DNA of 64,000 nucleotides from Chryseobacterium herbae (GTDB taxonomy: Bacteria > Bacteroidota > Bacteroidia > Flavobacteriales > Weeksellaceae): the NCBI RefSeq assembly GCF_025154075.1, contig NZ_JAOAMU010000004.1, positions 1 through 64,000 of the forward strand, read 5' to 3'. Under the pieces are notes generated by a model. The model was not told where the DNA came from, searched no databases, and worked only from the letters and a program-made list of their open reading frames with translations. The stretch's first letter is position 1. Each line of letters starts with the position of its first letter. The position numbers and the translations under genes are program-made. Shown here in pieces: positions 34,941-43,400 of this stretch.

Positions 34941-36670
34941 TTCAGTATTTTTTGAACCTGTTTGATTTGCTGATCAGAAAGTAAGGTATGATTTGGCGTA
35001 ATGTTCAGTTTTGGAAGTGAACCAGGTGCCACTACTTCAAGAACTCCTGAAACCGTATATTTTGGATCTGAAGCATTACTGTACAGCGCAAGCGGCTTTT
35101 CTCCCAACGAGGCAGCAGCATGAACGGTAATATCGATCATGAACAGCTGATTATCATTCCCCAGATCCTGAAAATCTGTCACAGATACATTGATTCCTGT
35201 TCCAAAATCAAAACCTGTTTCCTTGTTGGCATCACTGGTCAGTACAGCAATTCCACTTGTAGTGGTTCCTGCTTCAATTTGAGTAATGCATGAGGTTAAA
35301 TTAGAGAATGTATTCAGTTTGTTGTAAAGACTTGCCTGAAGCAGATTATTGTCTAGGAGATACTGTACACTTGGCAAGGTAACATCCGGATCTCCTACCG
35401 GCGGATATTCCTGAGGTTTGTCACTTCCTCCCGGAATTCCTGTCCCTGCAAGCTGTACTTTAAAAACATCTGCAATCTGTGAACCCCATTTTAGAGGCTG
35501 CCCTTGTACTTTAATATCACTCAGCTTAAATTTAGCTCCGGCCGGAACCTCAAATCTTGAATGAAGGATCATATTAAAAGGATAAAAATCAGTCCCCGGA
35601 TTGATATCTGTTCCTCTGATAATTTTATAACAATCTTTAATGGTATAGCCCTCTGCTGAATCCGGCATTGTAAACTGAGTAAAATCCGGCACCTGTCCGT
35701 ACAGTGCAATTGGGTTAGTCAATGATATTTTCAGCTTTTTATTATACACCAGTGCATTCACATTCTGCCCGATACGGGGATCACTGTTTCTGTAGATCTG
35801 CCCGTACTGTGCAGCACAGATGAGTGTATTGGCATCGGTAATAACTTTTCCTCCCACCACTCTTAAAATAGTAGCAGCTGCTCCAAGGTAAATCTCAGCA
35901 CCTAAAGAATTGGGTGGGCTGGTAAGATGTACCGCTCCTCCTCCATCTGCTGTAGCCGAAGAACCTCTGTTCCATTTATTAATCGGATTATAGGCAGGCA
36001 GACCCGTTTCTCTTACTATAACAGGATTCCCGTTTGCATCCAAAAGATAGAGATCTTCCTTCTTCACATTGGGATTATTAAGAATTTCCTGATAAAGTGA
36101 AACCACCATATCCTGAGAAACTTTCCACATGTGGAACCAATATTCCGGATTTTCATGGGTGAAATTTACTGCGATAATATCTCCGTTGGTATCTCTGGTC
36201 ACGCTCCATTCACAGTATTCATCCTGCCAGCCTCTGGGACCGGAAGGACCAAATGCTTTTGTATCCGTATTAGTCGGATCACATGGGTTTTTAGGAACCA
36301 CCAGTTTTGTACCATATTTTTCAGTGAATGCATTCGGACCGATATCGGCAAGTTCGTGCAGTTTATCCTGAGCTTGATTAGGAAAATCTTTAGTAAACTG
36401 ACTGGTAAAATAATGATTGATCCTGTTTGGAAAAGCACCCCACTGTATTGGGACTGTATTATTTTTATCAGGAGTAACCGGTGTGACAAGAGGATTATAG
36501 TACCAGCTTCTGGGATGATCATAGCTGCTTGACCATGGATTTCCCATCTGTGAATTAATGGTACAGTATTTTACGTAATTGCTCCAGGCATTTACAATCT
36601 GATTTTTCAGATCCGGCTGGTCTTTAAAATCTTTGTCCGCCTGATAGGCTGGGGTGTCAAATTTTTTCAT
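34937..36670 (-). CDS. Unrecognised 577-aa protein of the tyrosinase locus
   Basis: A protein with no signal peptide or membrane segment, rich in Trp, Tyr, Asn and Pro, with GPSGPRGWQDEYCEWSV and VNFTHENPEYWFHMWKVSQD as striking blocks. The His/Trp/Tyr-rich centre suggests a metal or cofactor enzyme, and I considered LodA-like quinone oxidases, but no diagnostic motif settles it. It is the first gene of a pair with the haem c lipoprotein. A 16-bp palindrome (36872-36887) about 200 bases upstream matches one before the tyrosinase gene, indicating shared control. Confidence 0.7.
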   Translation of the reverse strand: MKKFDTPAYQADKDFKDQPDLKNQIVNAWSNYVKYCTINSQMGNPWSSSYDHPRSWYYNPLVTPVTPDKNNTVPIQWGAFPNRINHYFTSQFTKDFPNQAQDKLHELADIGPNAFTEKYGTKLVVPKNPCDPTNTDTKAFGPSGPRGWQDEYCEWSVTRDTNGDIIAVNFTHENPEYWFHMWKVSQDMVVSLYQEILNNPNVKKEDLYLLDANGNPVIVRETGLPAYNPINKWNRGSSATADGGGAVHLTSPPNSLGAEIYLGAAATILRVVGGKVITDANTLICAAQYGQIYRNSDPRIGQNVNALVYNKKLKISLTNPIALYGQVPDFTQFTMPDSAEGYTIKDCYKIIRGTDINPGTDFYPFNMILHSRFEVPAGAKFKLSDIKVQGQPLKWGSQIADVFKVQLAGTGIPGGSDKPQEYPPVGDPDVTLPSVQYLLDNNLLQASLYNKLNTFSNLTSCITQIEAGTTTSGIAVLTSDANKETGFDFGTGINVSVTDFQDLGNDNQLFMIDITVHAAASLGEKPLALYSNASDPKYTVSGVLEVVAPGSLPKLNITPNHTLLSDQQIKQVQKILK

Positions 36671-36871
36671 GGTTTTAATTTTTAATGGTATATAGTTTTA
36701 AGAATTTGAAGTAACTGTGGGAAGAATGCTCATTCTCCAATACATCAGCACCGAAAGTGCAGTGAATGTCTGATTTAAAAAAAGCACCACCAGAAAGTAA
36801 TTTTTCTACTGATGCTCACTTGAAAAGTAAATTATGATATTCAAAGCTAGAAATTCTCCTTTGAAATTCTT

Positions 36872-36887
36872 TACGTATTTCTACGCA
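36872..36887 (-). promoter_or_regulatory. 16-bp palindromic operator, copy A
   Basis: Minus strand TGCGTAGAAATACGTA, a near-palindrome matching copies B (39472-39487) and C (62558-62573). It lies about 200 bases before the 577-aa gene. In the same gap, hairpins AGAATG/CATTCT (36723-36736) and GCAC/GTGC (36748-36760) sit nearer the gene, probably in its leader. Confidence 0.5.
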
Positions 36888-36991
36888 AATTTATTTTTCA
36901 AAGTTTATACCTATTGCTAAAACCCTTTTAATACAGAAGGAATAAAAAGCTTAAAAATCCCACTAATGGGAAATTCATATTAAGTCACAAA

Positions 36992-37017
36992 AAAACCGCA
37001 CTCCTCAGTGCGGTTTT
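36992..37017 (-). terminator. Terminator of the tyrosinase operon
   Basis: AAAACCGCACT, loop CCTC, AGTGCGGTTTT, with T runs on both strands. It lies 58 bases past the DUF2182 stop at 37075. Confidence 0.85.
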
Positions 37018-37074
37018 CTCACCCTTATTTTACATAAGTCCGGTGAAGTAGAATAGAGTAGAAAACAAAAGTAT

Positions 37075-37842
37075 TCAATTGAATTTCAATACATTTTTCA
37101 GATTAAGCTTAGTCTGTGCAATGATAACACGCAGAAGTTTCAGACGAAAACTGAAATGCCACCCTGGAAATTTGGGATGTTCCATATGTTCGCTGATCAT
37201 GATGAAAGTAACAACAATCATGGCCAGATTATGTCCGGAAGGCAATAACATCGGGAAAAGCATCAATGCCCATCCTGCTCCCACACACCAAACTCCGTGC
37301 ATAATCCCAAACATAAATGCATCCCGATCCGCCTCGGAACCAAACGCAGCAAGCGCAACATGGTCATGTCCGCGGTTCAGACACTTTTGCTTGATCGGAG
37401 AAAACTGCCATATCATTGCAATTATTCCCACTGCCAATGCAGGAATGTAAGAATCCGGTAAGAGCAGATTCAATCCTACAATGATCGCATTCATAAAAAA
37501 GCCCATAACGATCCATACTGCTGTATAGCCCAATATGAAAAGTAATGCAGACCAAAACCTACGGCTTTTGAAACTGCGGTCATAAATATATTGAACCGGC
37601 ACAATCAGTTTGGGCAACATCATCGCCAATACCATCAGTGTCCACCCAATCATCAGATCAGAGACCGGATTCATCTGAAGCATCATCTGAAGCGATGCTT
37701 TTGACGGGCCTTCAAGGGTCACATGACAATGCTTTACCGTCATAATTCCACCCGGATTAAACAGCAGAATCACCCAAAAGAAAGCACTTACCGCCAGAAT
37801 CGCTATATTTATTGAATAACGGATCCTTTTCGAGGTTTTCAT
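37075..37842 (-). CDS. DUF2182 integral membrane protein
   Basis: A 255-residue polytopic protein with about six hydrophobic segments. Family features seen include MVLAMMLPKLIVPVQYIYDR with its Met-rich helix, and FMFGIMHGVWCVGAGWALML with His and Cys near the end. DUF2182 proteins are predicted metal-binding membrane proteins, and the Met, His and Cys residues would suit copper. The start overlaps the tyrosinase stop by 4 bases, so it is translationally coupled to a copper enzyme; copper delivery is a reasonable inference, not shown. Confidence 0.85.
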   Translation of the reverse strand: MKTSKRIRYSINIAILAVSAFFWVILLFNPGGIMTVKHCHVTLEGPSKASLQMMLQMNPVSDLMIGWTLMVLAMMLPKLIVPVQYIYDRSFKSRRFWSALLFILGYTAVWIVMGFFMNAIIVGLNLLLPDSYIPALAVGIIAMIWQFSPIKQKCLNRGHDHVALAAFGSEADRDAFMFGIMHGVWCVGAGWALMLFPMLLPSGHNLAMIVVTFIMISEHMEHPKFPGWHFSFRLKLLRVIIAQTKLNLKNVLKFN

Positions 37843-39356
37843 AGTTTCTGCTCTTCACGATAGATGCTTACGCGCCCTACCGTAATTTTTTCATCGGAAG
37901 GAATCACATTATCTGGCAGGATTGTTACATCCAGAGAATTAATATCAAGCTGATTATTGATAAACAGGTTGTCGATAATGTCTGTAATATTAAGGATAAA
38001 CGTAAGTCCTGTCCCACCATTGTGTCCGTCTTTATCGGAAGCATTACGCAATCCGAAAAGAGAAACGTGTCCGGCAAGCTGATGGTTCACAGAAACGTTA
38101 AGAATATTGGCATCTCTCGTTCCTTTTACATTTTCCAGCTGAAGATAGACCTGATCCGGTAAATTGGAAACAGAGGCTTTCATCAGGCTGTTGGGTACAT
38201 TCTTCCAGGAACTGCTTTCTAATTTAACGGTAGTTTTCGCTCCTGATCCGTCTATCTGAACCTGTCCGGTATTGGCACCTACAAGTTCTGAGTTGTCTCC
38301 TAAGTCCATATCTTGTTCTTGTAAATTTTCTGTTTCTACAGATTGTACCCCTAATTTAGTCAATCTTTGGGAAAGTGTTTTCTCCACCAAAGGAGCCGTT
38401 GTTGGTTCAAGATCATCATACGTATAATCAAGCTTAGCCAAACTGGTCATTTCTTCAGGAGTATATACCCAGGCCTTATTATCCGGTAAAGGCATGATGA
38501 ATTCTCTTTCACCGTAAAGTGCCGGTCCTCCCAACCACAGTGGATTAATGGGATTACTGTTCTTTACATTCCATGCAGCCCACATTCTGTCGATATTGCA
38601 ATGGTGCAGATAGAAAATAGGATCAAGTCCTGCAGAATCGGGATCAGACATTATTCCGTCATTTCCTCCTACCTGTACATGCACCAAATTATGTGGATTG
38701 CTCTCAAGGTTGCCACTGGTTGCTCCATCATGTGAAAATTTGGTTTCCGGTCCTCCATACCCTGGTTTTGAAGTCGCAGAGTTGCTTCCCGTATAAATAG
38801 TATTTCCCTGACACGCTTCTGAAAGTGGTGGAATCACCACATAAACGTTTCCATCGCTTTTAGGACCATATCTTGCGGTTACATATAAAGGATTCGGAGT
38901 TTTTCCATCCGGAAGGGTTTTCTGAGTAAAAGCCGGAGGTATTTTATACTGATCACCATCTCCCAGATAATTCCAGTATGGAAGTGCCCAGTCTGCAGGA
39001 CCTCCTAAACTGATTACTGCCTGACGGATCTGCTCTTCAAGAGCGATAAGATACCCACGGTGCCATGGCGCAAAATACCAACTCTGATGCTGACACTGGT
39101 TCCAGTATTTTTTCATTGTATCAGGGTCCGGGAGCGGACTTGTTGGAATATTTGGAGGTCCAGGAATAACATTCCAGTTAGGAAATGTACTTCCACCCAT
39201 TTGCTCACCGTGCATGGCTGCAAAAAACCACCAGCTATTTTCATCATTTAAAGTTCTGGACTGCATCACCCCTACTGCTTTTGCGTACCACAAAAGATCC
39301 GGATTATTAAAAGTACCCTCATACTCCCACGCATTTTTTCTTGTAAACTTTGCCAT
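37839..39356 (-). CDS. Tyrosinase-family copper oxidase
   Basis: A 505-residue type 3 copper enzyme that would oxidise phenols or catechols. CuA ligands: His49 (AMHGE), His90 (CQHQSW) and His99 (PWHRGY). Cys88, two residues before His90, fits the Cys-x-His thioether seen in fungal tyrosinases. CuB ligands lie in NPHNLVHVQVGGNDG and DPIFYLHHCNIDRMWAAW. The C-terminal ~200 residues are beta-rich, like the shielding domain of plant-type polyphenol oxidases. No signal peptide is visible, which is odd if the product acts outside the cell. A palindrome at 39471-39488 lies 115 bases upstream. It is coupled to the DUF2182 gene. Confidence 0.93.
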   Translation of the reverse strand: MAKFTRKNAWEYEGTFNNPDLLWYAKAVGVMQSRTLNDENSWWFFAAMHGEQMGGSTFPNWNVIPGPPNIPTSPLPDPDTMKKYWNQCQHQSWYFAPWHRGYLIALEEQIRQAVISLGGPADWALPYWNYLGDGDQYKIPPAFTQKTLPDGKTPNPLYVTARYGPKSDGNVYVVIPPLSEACQGNTIYTGSNSATSKPGYGGPETKFSHDGATSGNLESNPHNLVHVQVGGNDGIMSDPDSAGLDPIFYLHHCNIDRMWAAWNVKNSNPINPLWLGGPALYGEREFIMPLPDNKAWVYTPEEMTSLAKLDYTYDDLEPTTAPLVEKTLSQRLTKLGVQSVETENLQEQDMDLGDNSELVGANTGQVQIDGSGAKTTVKLESSSWKNVPNSLMKASVSNLPDQVYLQLENVKGTRDANILNVSVNHQLAGHVSLFGLRNASDKDGHNGGTGLTFILNITDIIDNLFINNQLDINSLDVTILPDNVIPSDEKITVGRVSIYREEQKL

Positions 39357-39470
39357 AGAATTAATTTTAAGTTTGTTCTGGTTATTATAAAAGTTTTTAT
39401 CAAAAAGTACTGCTCTTTACAAGCAGATTTCATGTTAACCACAAATCTACGCACACGACAGGAAAAAGGA

Positions 39471-39488
39471 TTACGTATAAATACGTAA
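39471..39488. promoter_or_regulatory. Palindromic operator, copy B
   Basis: TTACGTAT-AA-ATACGTAA, perfect arms of 8 bases, 115 bases before the tyrosinase ATG. It matches copies A and C. Elsewhere in this 340-base gap only an inverted repeat AATTCGTC/GACGAATT (39621-39653) stands out. Confidence 0.55.
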
Positions 39489-39663
39489 TTTATCACCAAT
39501 AAGTGAATTTATTGAAACGATTTCAGGGGATTAAAAATAGTTTATTGGAAATTTAAGGACGAAATAGTCTGTGAGAAAAAGAATAGATAAGTCACGTAAA
39601 ACTTATCGTAAGTAATTTTTAATTCGTCATTTTAAAATAAGTAACGACGAATTGGTAAAATAA

Positions 39664-39696
39664 AAAAGGGAAAGTAAATCTATTACTTTCCCTTTT
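39664..39696 (-). terminator. tRNA terminator
   Basis: AAAAGGGAAAGTAA and TTACTTTCCCTTTT around a 5-base loop, followed on the minus strand by TTATTTTACC. It begins 5 bases after the tRNA 3' end. Confidence 0.85.
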
Positions 39697-39700
39697 ATTG

Positions 39701-39774
39701 TAGCGAAGACGGGAATTGAACCCGTGACCTCAGGGTTATGAATCCTGCGCTCTAACCAACTGAGCTACCTCGCC
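39701..39774 (-). tRNA. tRNA-Met (CAT)
   Basis: A 74-nt cloverleaf: acceptor stem GGCGAGG/CTTCGCT with discriminator A, D-arm AGCTCAGTTGGTTAGAGC, anticodon loop TTCATAA with anticodon CAT, and T-arm GGGTTCAATTCCC. CCA is not encoded. The sequence style is that of elongator Met; a lysidine-modified Ile tRNA also has CAT but usually differs in the acceptor stem. Confidence 0.93.
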
Positions 39775-39818
39775 GTTTTGGTGGTGCAAATATAGAAAAT
39801 ATTTGTTTACCACCAAAA

Positions 39819-41111
39819 TTATTTTAACTTAAAATATTCCAAAACATCACCTACGTGGTCTGGTTTATTGATTATCTTATTGTTAGCATCTAAAATAAAA
39901 TACGTCGGAGTTGCATGAACATTGTAGGTATCTACGTAAGTACTGTTCCATCCTCTTAATTCGGAGTCATTGATCCATGGAAATGCAGCAATCTTCTGAG
40001 TATATGAATTTTTGTCGGTATCCAGAGACAGTCCGATAACCTGAATATTTTTCGCTTTTAAATCATTGTATTTCGCTAAAAGCTGTGGCAGCTCGGTTTC
40101 ACAGTGCGAACATGTAGACGACCAGAAAACAATCACTTTCTTATCTGCTTTCACGTCATACAGAGACTTTGCAGATGTGTTCGTTGCAGACTGGAATTTC
40201 ACATTAGGAAACGCTCCTCCCATTTCCACATTCGCATTGGATTTTAAAGTGGTTGCCAATCTATCGGTAATGGTACATTTAAGGTTTTTCGCAAGTGTCA
40301 GATACTTGGTTTTAAACTCATCCATGTCATAGGCATCAAAAATGTCAATAAGTTCCGATAAAACAGTCTGTCCTCTTGGTGTTTCTACTTTTAAACGGTC
40401 TAAAAGAGTATCTACTGAACCCGCCACATTGGTATTCCCTCCGGAATTAAGATAGGAAACCAAAACAGGTCTCAGAAGAGAGGAAGACTCTAACATATCA
40501 TTAGACTTATCCAGGAAGTTAACGATATCGTCCTGGGTAACTTTTTTTGCAGGATCTGCAGAATTGGACAAGAACTTAGCGTAATTGGTATTATAATAAG
40601 CAATAAACGGATGTTTGGCAGCGTCAACGCCATTGCTTGTACCGGAAAGTCTGTCTATTTCAATTTTCAGGGCTTTACCGAACTCTGTATTGTCTTTATA
40701 GTATTCTTTGATCTGTGCCAATGCAGGAAGTATAAGTTCTTTTTTCTGGGAACCTTCCTGTTGTTTGCTCATAAGATCATTCACTTCATCAAGATAAGCT
40801 ACTTCTTTGATCTTATTATTCTGAGCATCTATTTTTATGCTTACATTTTTATTCTCTGATACAAAGCTCACCGTATTATTTGAAGCCGGAAAATACACCT
40901 TCATCATTCCCATATAATGGCTGGGATACTTAAAGGTCCAGGTATTGTTCTTGCTCTGTTCTTTGGTAACGATGATATCTTTCGAGCCGTTTAATGTATA
41001 TAGAATGGCATCCTGATCTTTAAATTCGGCAGGGGCCTGAACGGTAACCGTAAACTGAGCCTGCAGAGAAAATGCAGCTAATACTGCAGATAATATATAT
41101 ATCTTTTTCAT
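39819..41111 (-). CDS. TlpA-like thiol-disulfide oxidoreductase
   Basis: A 430-residue exported protein. A signal peptide ends near SLQAQ. Residues about 20-290 are an N-terminal region common in Bacteroidota TlpA proteins (DUF4369-like beta part, then helices), and the C-terminal 130 residues form a thioredoxin-like domain with the active site WSSTCSHCETELP and a cis-Pro in HATPTYFIL. It should act in the periplasm, reducing or rearranging disulfides. It is separated from the upstream PID-CTERM gene by a terminator, so it is probably its own unit. No link to the peptide system 6 kb away is shown. Confidence 0.88.
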   Translation of the reverse strand: MKKIYILSAVLAAFSLQAQFTVTVQAPAEFKDQDAILYTLNGSKDIIVTKEQSKNNTWTFKYPSHYMGMMKVYFPASNNTVSFVSENKNVSIKIDAQNNKIKEVAYLDEVNDLMSKQQEGSQKKELILPALAQIKEYYKDNTEFGKALKIEIDRLSGTSNGVDAAKHPFIAYYNTNYAKFLSNSADPAKKVTQDDIVNFLDKSNDMLESSSLLRPVLVSYLNSGGNTNVAGSVDTLLDRLKVETPRGQTVLSELIDIFDAYDMDEFKTKYLTLAKNLKCTITDRLATTLKSNANVEMGGAFPNVKFQSATNTSAKSLYDVKADKKVIVFWSSTCSHCETELPQLLAKYNDLKAKNIQVIGLSLDTDKNSYTQKIAAFPWINDSELRGWNSTYVDTYNVHATPTYFILDANNKIINKPDHVGDVLEYFKLK

Positions 41112-41126
41112 AGAGTAAAAATAAAA

Positions 41127-41152
41127 AAACTCTCCGATTAATCAGAGAGTTT
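41127..41152 (-). terminator. Terminator of the T9SS/PID-CTERM pair
   Basis: AAACTCTC pairs with GAGAGTTT around an inner palindrome GATTAATC, with T-rich sequence after it on the minus strand. It lies 20 bases past the PID-CTERM stop. Confidence 0.75.
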
Positions 41153-41172
41153 AATGTTATTTTAATAAAATT

Positions 41173-41391
41173 TTAGGCTTTTACGCTTTTTAATTTCTTT
41201 GTATAGAATAGAATAAGTGCAATGGCCACTACAGACAGCAGATAAACATACATGTCGATAGGTGATGCAGCAGCTCCGGGGCCTACCCCTCCGGTACCAC
41301 CTCCTCCAGGTACTGGCGGAACTTCATCTGCCTTGACCAGAAATGTTCCGAAAAAGAAAAGAGCGATTACTAGTTTATTAATAGTTTTCAT
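41173..41391 (-). CDS. Small PID-CTERM-like membrane-anchored protein
   Basis: A 72-residue protein: signal peptide (LVIALFFFGTFLVKA), a Pro/Gly-rich linker (VPPVPGGGGTGGVGPGAAAS), a PID motif starting a single hydrophobic helix (YVYLLSVVAIALILFY), and a basic tail KKLKSVKA. This tripartite end is the PID-CTERM sorting pattern described in Bacteroidota, thought to be handled by a dedicated processing enzyme. It starts 5 bases after the T9SS gene stop, so both are expressed together, linking two surface-anchoring modes. Function is unknown. Confidence 0.75.
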   Translation of the reverse strand: MKTINKLVIALFFFGTFLVKADEVPPVPGGGGTGGVGPGAAASPIDMYVYLLSVVAIALILFYTKKLKSVKA

Positions 41392-41396
41392 AATAT

Positions 41397-43325
41397 TTAT
41401 TTTAAGATTTTAGTGTTAACGGTTTCTCCTTTATCAGAAACAATTTTTACAACATAAGAATTTTTAACAGCGCCGTTAAGCTCAATTACAAAATCCCTAG
41501 ATGCATCAACTGCCTTTTTAGAGATAACCAGTTTCCCGCTCATATCATAAACTTCAATATCTGCTTTTTTCCAGTTTGGATCAAATCTAACAATGTAGTT
41601 GGTAATTTCTGGATTATATACCACCATTGTTCTTGAAGGTGCCTTCGTATCATTCGTTGCTAGCACCACATTATTTGGCTCACCGTAATATAAGTCATAA
41701 GATGCCACAGCGTTTGGTGCAATACCTCCCTGTTTTGCCTGTTGTACAGTACCGTTTGATGCTTTATAATAAAACCCGATACCTGCAGACAATAAGTGAG
41801 TTCCGGTAGGCACTAACTCTCCGTTTTCTCTTATTTCAAATTTGTAAGATTTAACTTTATCAGTCTTATAATTTACAAGTTTAACATTTTTACCAAGAAA
41901 GTTACCTTCATTGGCTTCATTGATGTATAACCAGTACTGAGACTGATAGTTTGTATCATAACCTCCATTTAAAGCTTCTTCAAATGTACCGATCATGTTT
42001 TCCCCTGTAGCTGTAGCCTGAACCGTAGTTGCTATTGAAGTCTGGTGACCTGTAGTAGCATTAGGTGAAACTACATAATAGGTTCTTGCTATTTCGTTTC
42101 CGTTAGCATCTAAACCAATTACCCCAAGTTGTTTTACAGTTCCGTCAATGCTCTTACTACCATTTTTGGCAGCAGTAACACTATAATCAGTACCTGCTAA
42201 TCTAACCGTTTGGTTAAATCTTCTAAGGGTATTAAAATTTAATGTTTGAGATGTATTATCTCTCAATTTCAGAACGAAAGTCTGCATTGGCTTGATAATC
42301 ATACCGATATCACCAACCGGCACTCCGTTAGCAGCATAAGTCTGGATCAATGCTCCTGTACTGGATGCATTTCCCTGAGCTCCTACCACTACTGTTCCCG
42401 GATCATATCTTACCCCCCAAATATTAGGGATATTATTTCCGTCTGTAGTTCCTCCGTTTTCAATATACCCTATTCTTGATAAGTCAAGATTAGTTAAGAA
42501 AGGATTTCCAAACTGGTAAATATTTTTACCGTATGTATTCCCCCAAGGAGTAATGGAAACTTCAAACTGATCCTGAAGATATGTGTTATATCTTTCATTG
42601 TACCCATTGATCGTCGTTCCTCCTACACCGAAACTAACATTTCCTCCGTTTTGAAGAGTTGTGTTTGCTGCCAGTGAAGTATAAGGGCGACCATTAACGG
42701 TGTGAAGCGAGCTACTGGTATCCAGATTATTATTGGCAGATCCCAACATATAATAGGTAGTAGCATCAGTTGTAGGAACAGATAAATCTGTAAAATCGGC
42801 AACAGCTGCTGTGTTGTTCCATTTTAGGATTTCGTTTTTACTTCTTCTTACTGTTCCGAATGTTTTACCAAGTTCAGTGGATAATGTGTTCAGAACTTTA
42901 CCAGAGAAAGGCATTGCCACCTGCTGATAAAAATCTCCATTACCATTTTTCTTGGTTCTGAATTCTTTACTTACGATTCCGGTTATCTGTGCCTGGTTTA
43001 AACCATCAACATATAACTGTCCATAAGTAGACGCGTCGTCGGTATTCCCTGGAGTATTAAGTCTTAAAACAATATTTCCACCATCGGTTTTATCTCCACC
43101 AGCAGCGTCTATTGTTTTAAAAGCATCTCCGGTTGTACCTACAACCATAACGTTTCCGTGCACATCCAAAAGGCCATTACCTCTCGTTTGTACACCTCCA
43201 CCACTATAAACAAGGGTGCCTTCGCTCACATACATATTAGCATTAGTGTCAACGTGACATAGTACCTGCGCCTGAACAGAGTAACTAATTGCTAAAAGAC
43301 CTATAGCAAATAAACTTTTTCTCAT
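41397..43325 (-). CDS. Large secreted protein with T9SS type A sorting domain
   Basis: A 642-residue protein with a signal peptide (LLAISYSVQAQ) and a long beta-rich body rich in Gly, Asn and Thr (ADVHGNVMVVGTTGDAFKTI-like repeats without a known enzyme motif). The last ~75 residues, KADIEVYDMSGKLVISKKAV to VNTKILK, form a type A sorting domain. It is probably surface-exposed or released through SprA. A -7 box TACCTTTG (43364-43371, minus) lies 39 bases upstream of the ATG. The PID-CTERM gene follows by 5 bases. An adhesin-like role is possible but not supported by a motif. Confidence 0.85.
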   Translation of the reverse strand: MRKSLFAIGLLAISYSVQAQVLCHVDTNANMYVSEGTLVYSGGGVQTRGNGLLDVHGNVMVVGTTGDAFKTIDAAGGDKTDGGNIVLRLNTPGNTDDASTYGQLYVDGLNQAQITGIVSKEFRTKKNGNGDFYQQVAMPFSGKVLNTLSTELGKTFGTVRRSKNEILKWNNTAAVADFTDLSVPTTDATTYYMLGSANNNLDTSSSLHTVNGRPYTSLAANTTLQNGGNVSFGVGGTTINGYNERYNTYLQDQFEVSITPWGNTYGKNIYQFGNPFLTNLDLSRIGYIENGGTTDGNNIPNIWGVRYDPGTVVVGAQGNASSTGALIQTYAANGVPVGDIGMIIKPMQTFVLKLRDNTSQTLNFNTLRRFNQTVRLAGTDYSVTAAKNGSKSIDGTVKQLGVIGLDANGNEIARTYYVVSPNATTGHQTSIATTVQATATGENMIGTFEEALNGGYDTNYQSQYWLYINEANEGNFLGKNVKLVNYKTDKVKSYKFEIRENGELVPTGTHLLSAGIGFYYKASNGTVQQAKQGGIAPNAVASYDLYYGEPNNVVLATNDTKAPSRTMVVYNPEITNYIVRFDPNWKKADIEVYDMSGKLVISKKAVDASRDFVIELNGAVKNSYVVKIVSDKGETVNTKILK

Positions 43326-43400
43326 TGTATAAATTATTTGTGTGTTAATACAATCTTCACCCGCAAAGGTAAGATTTTTTTTTAAAGAAAAAAAAATATT

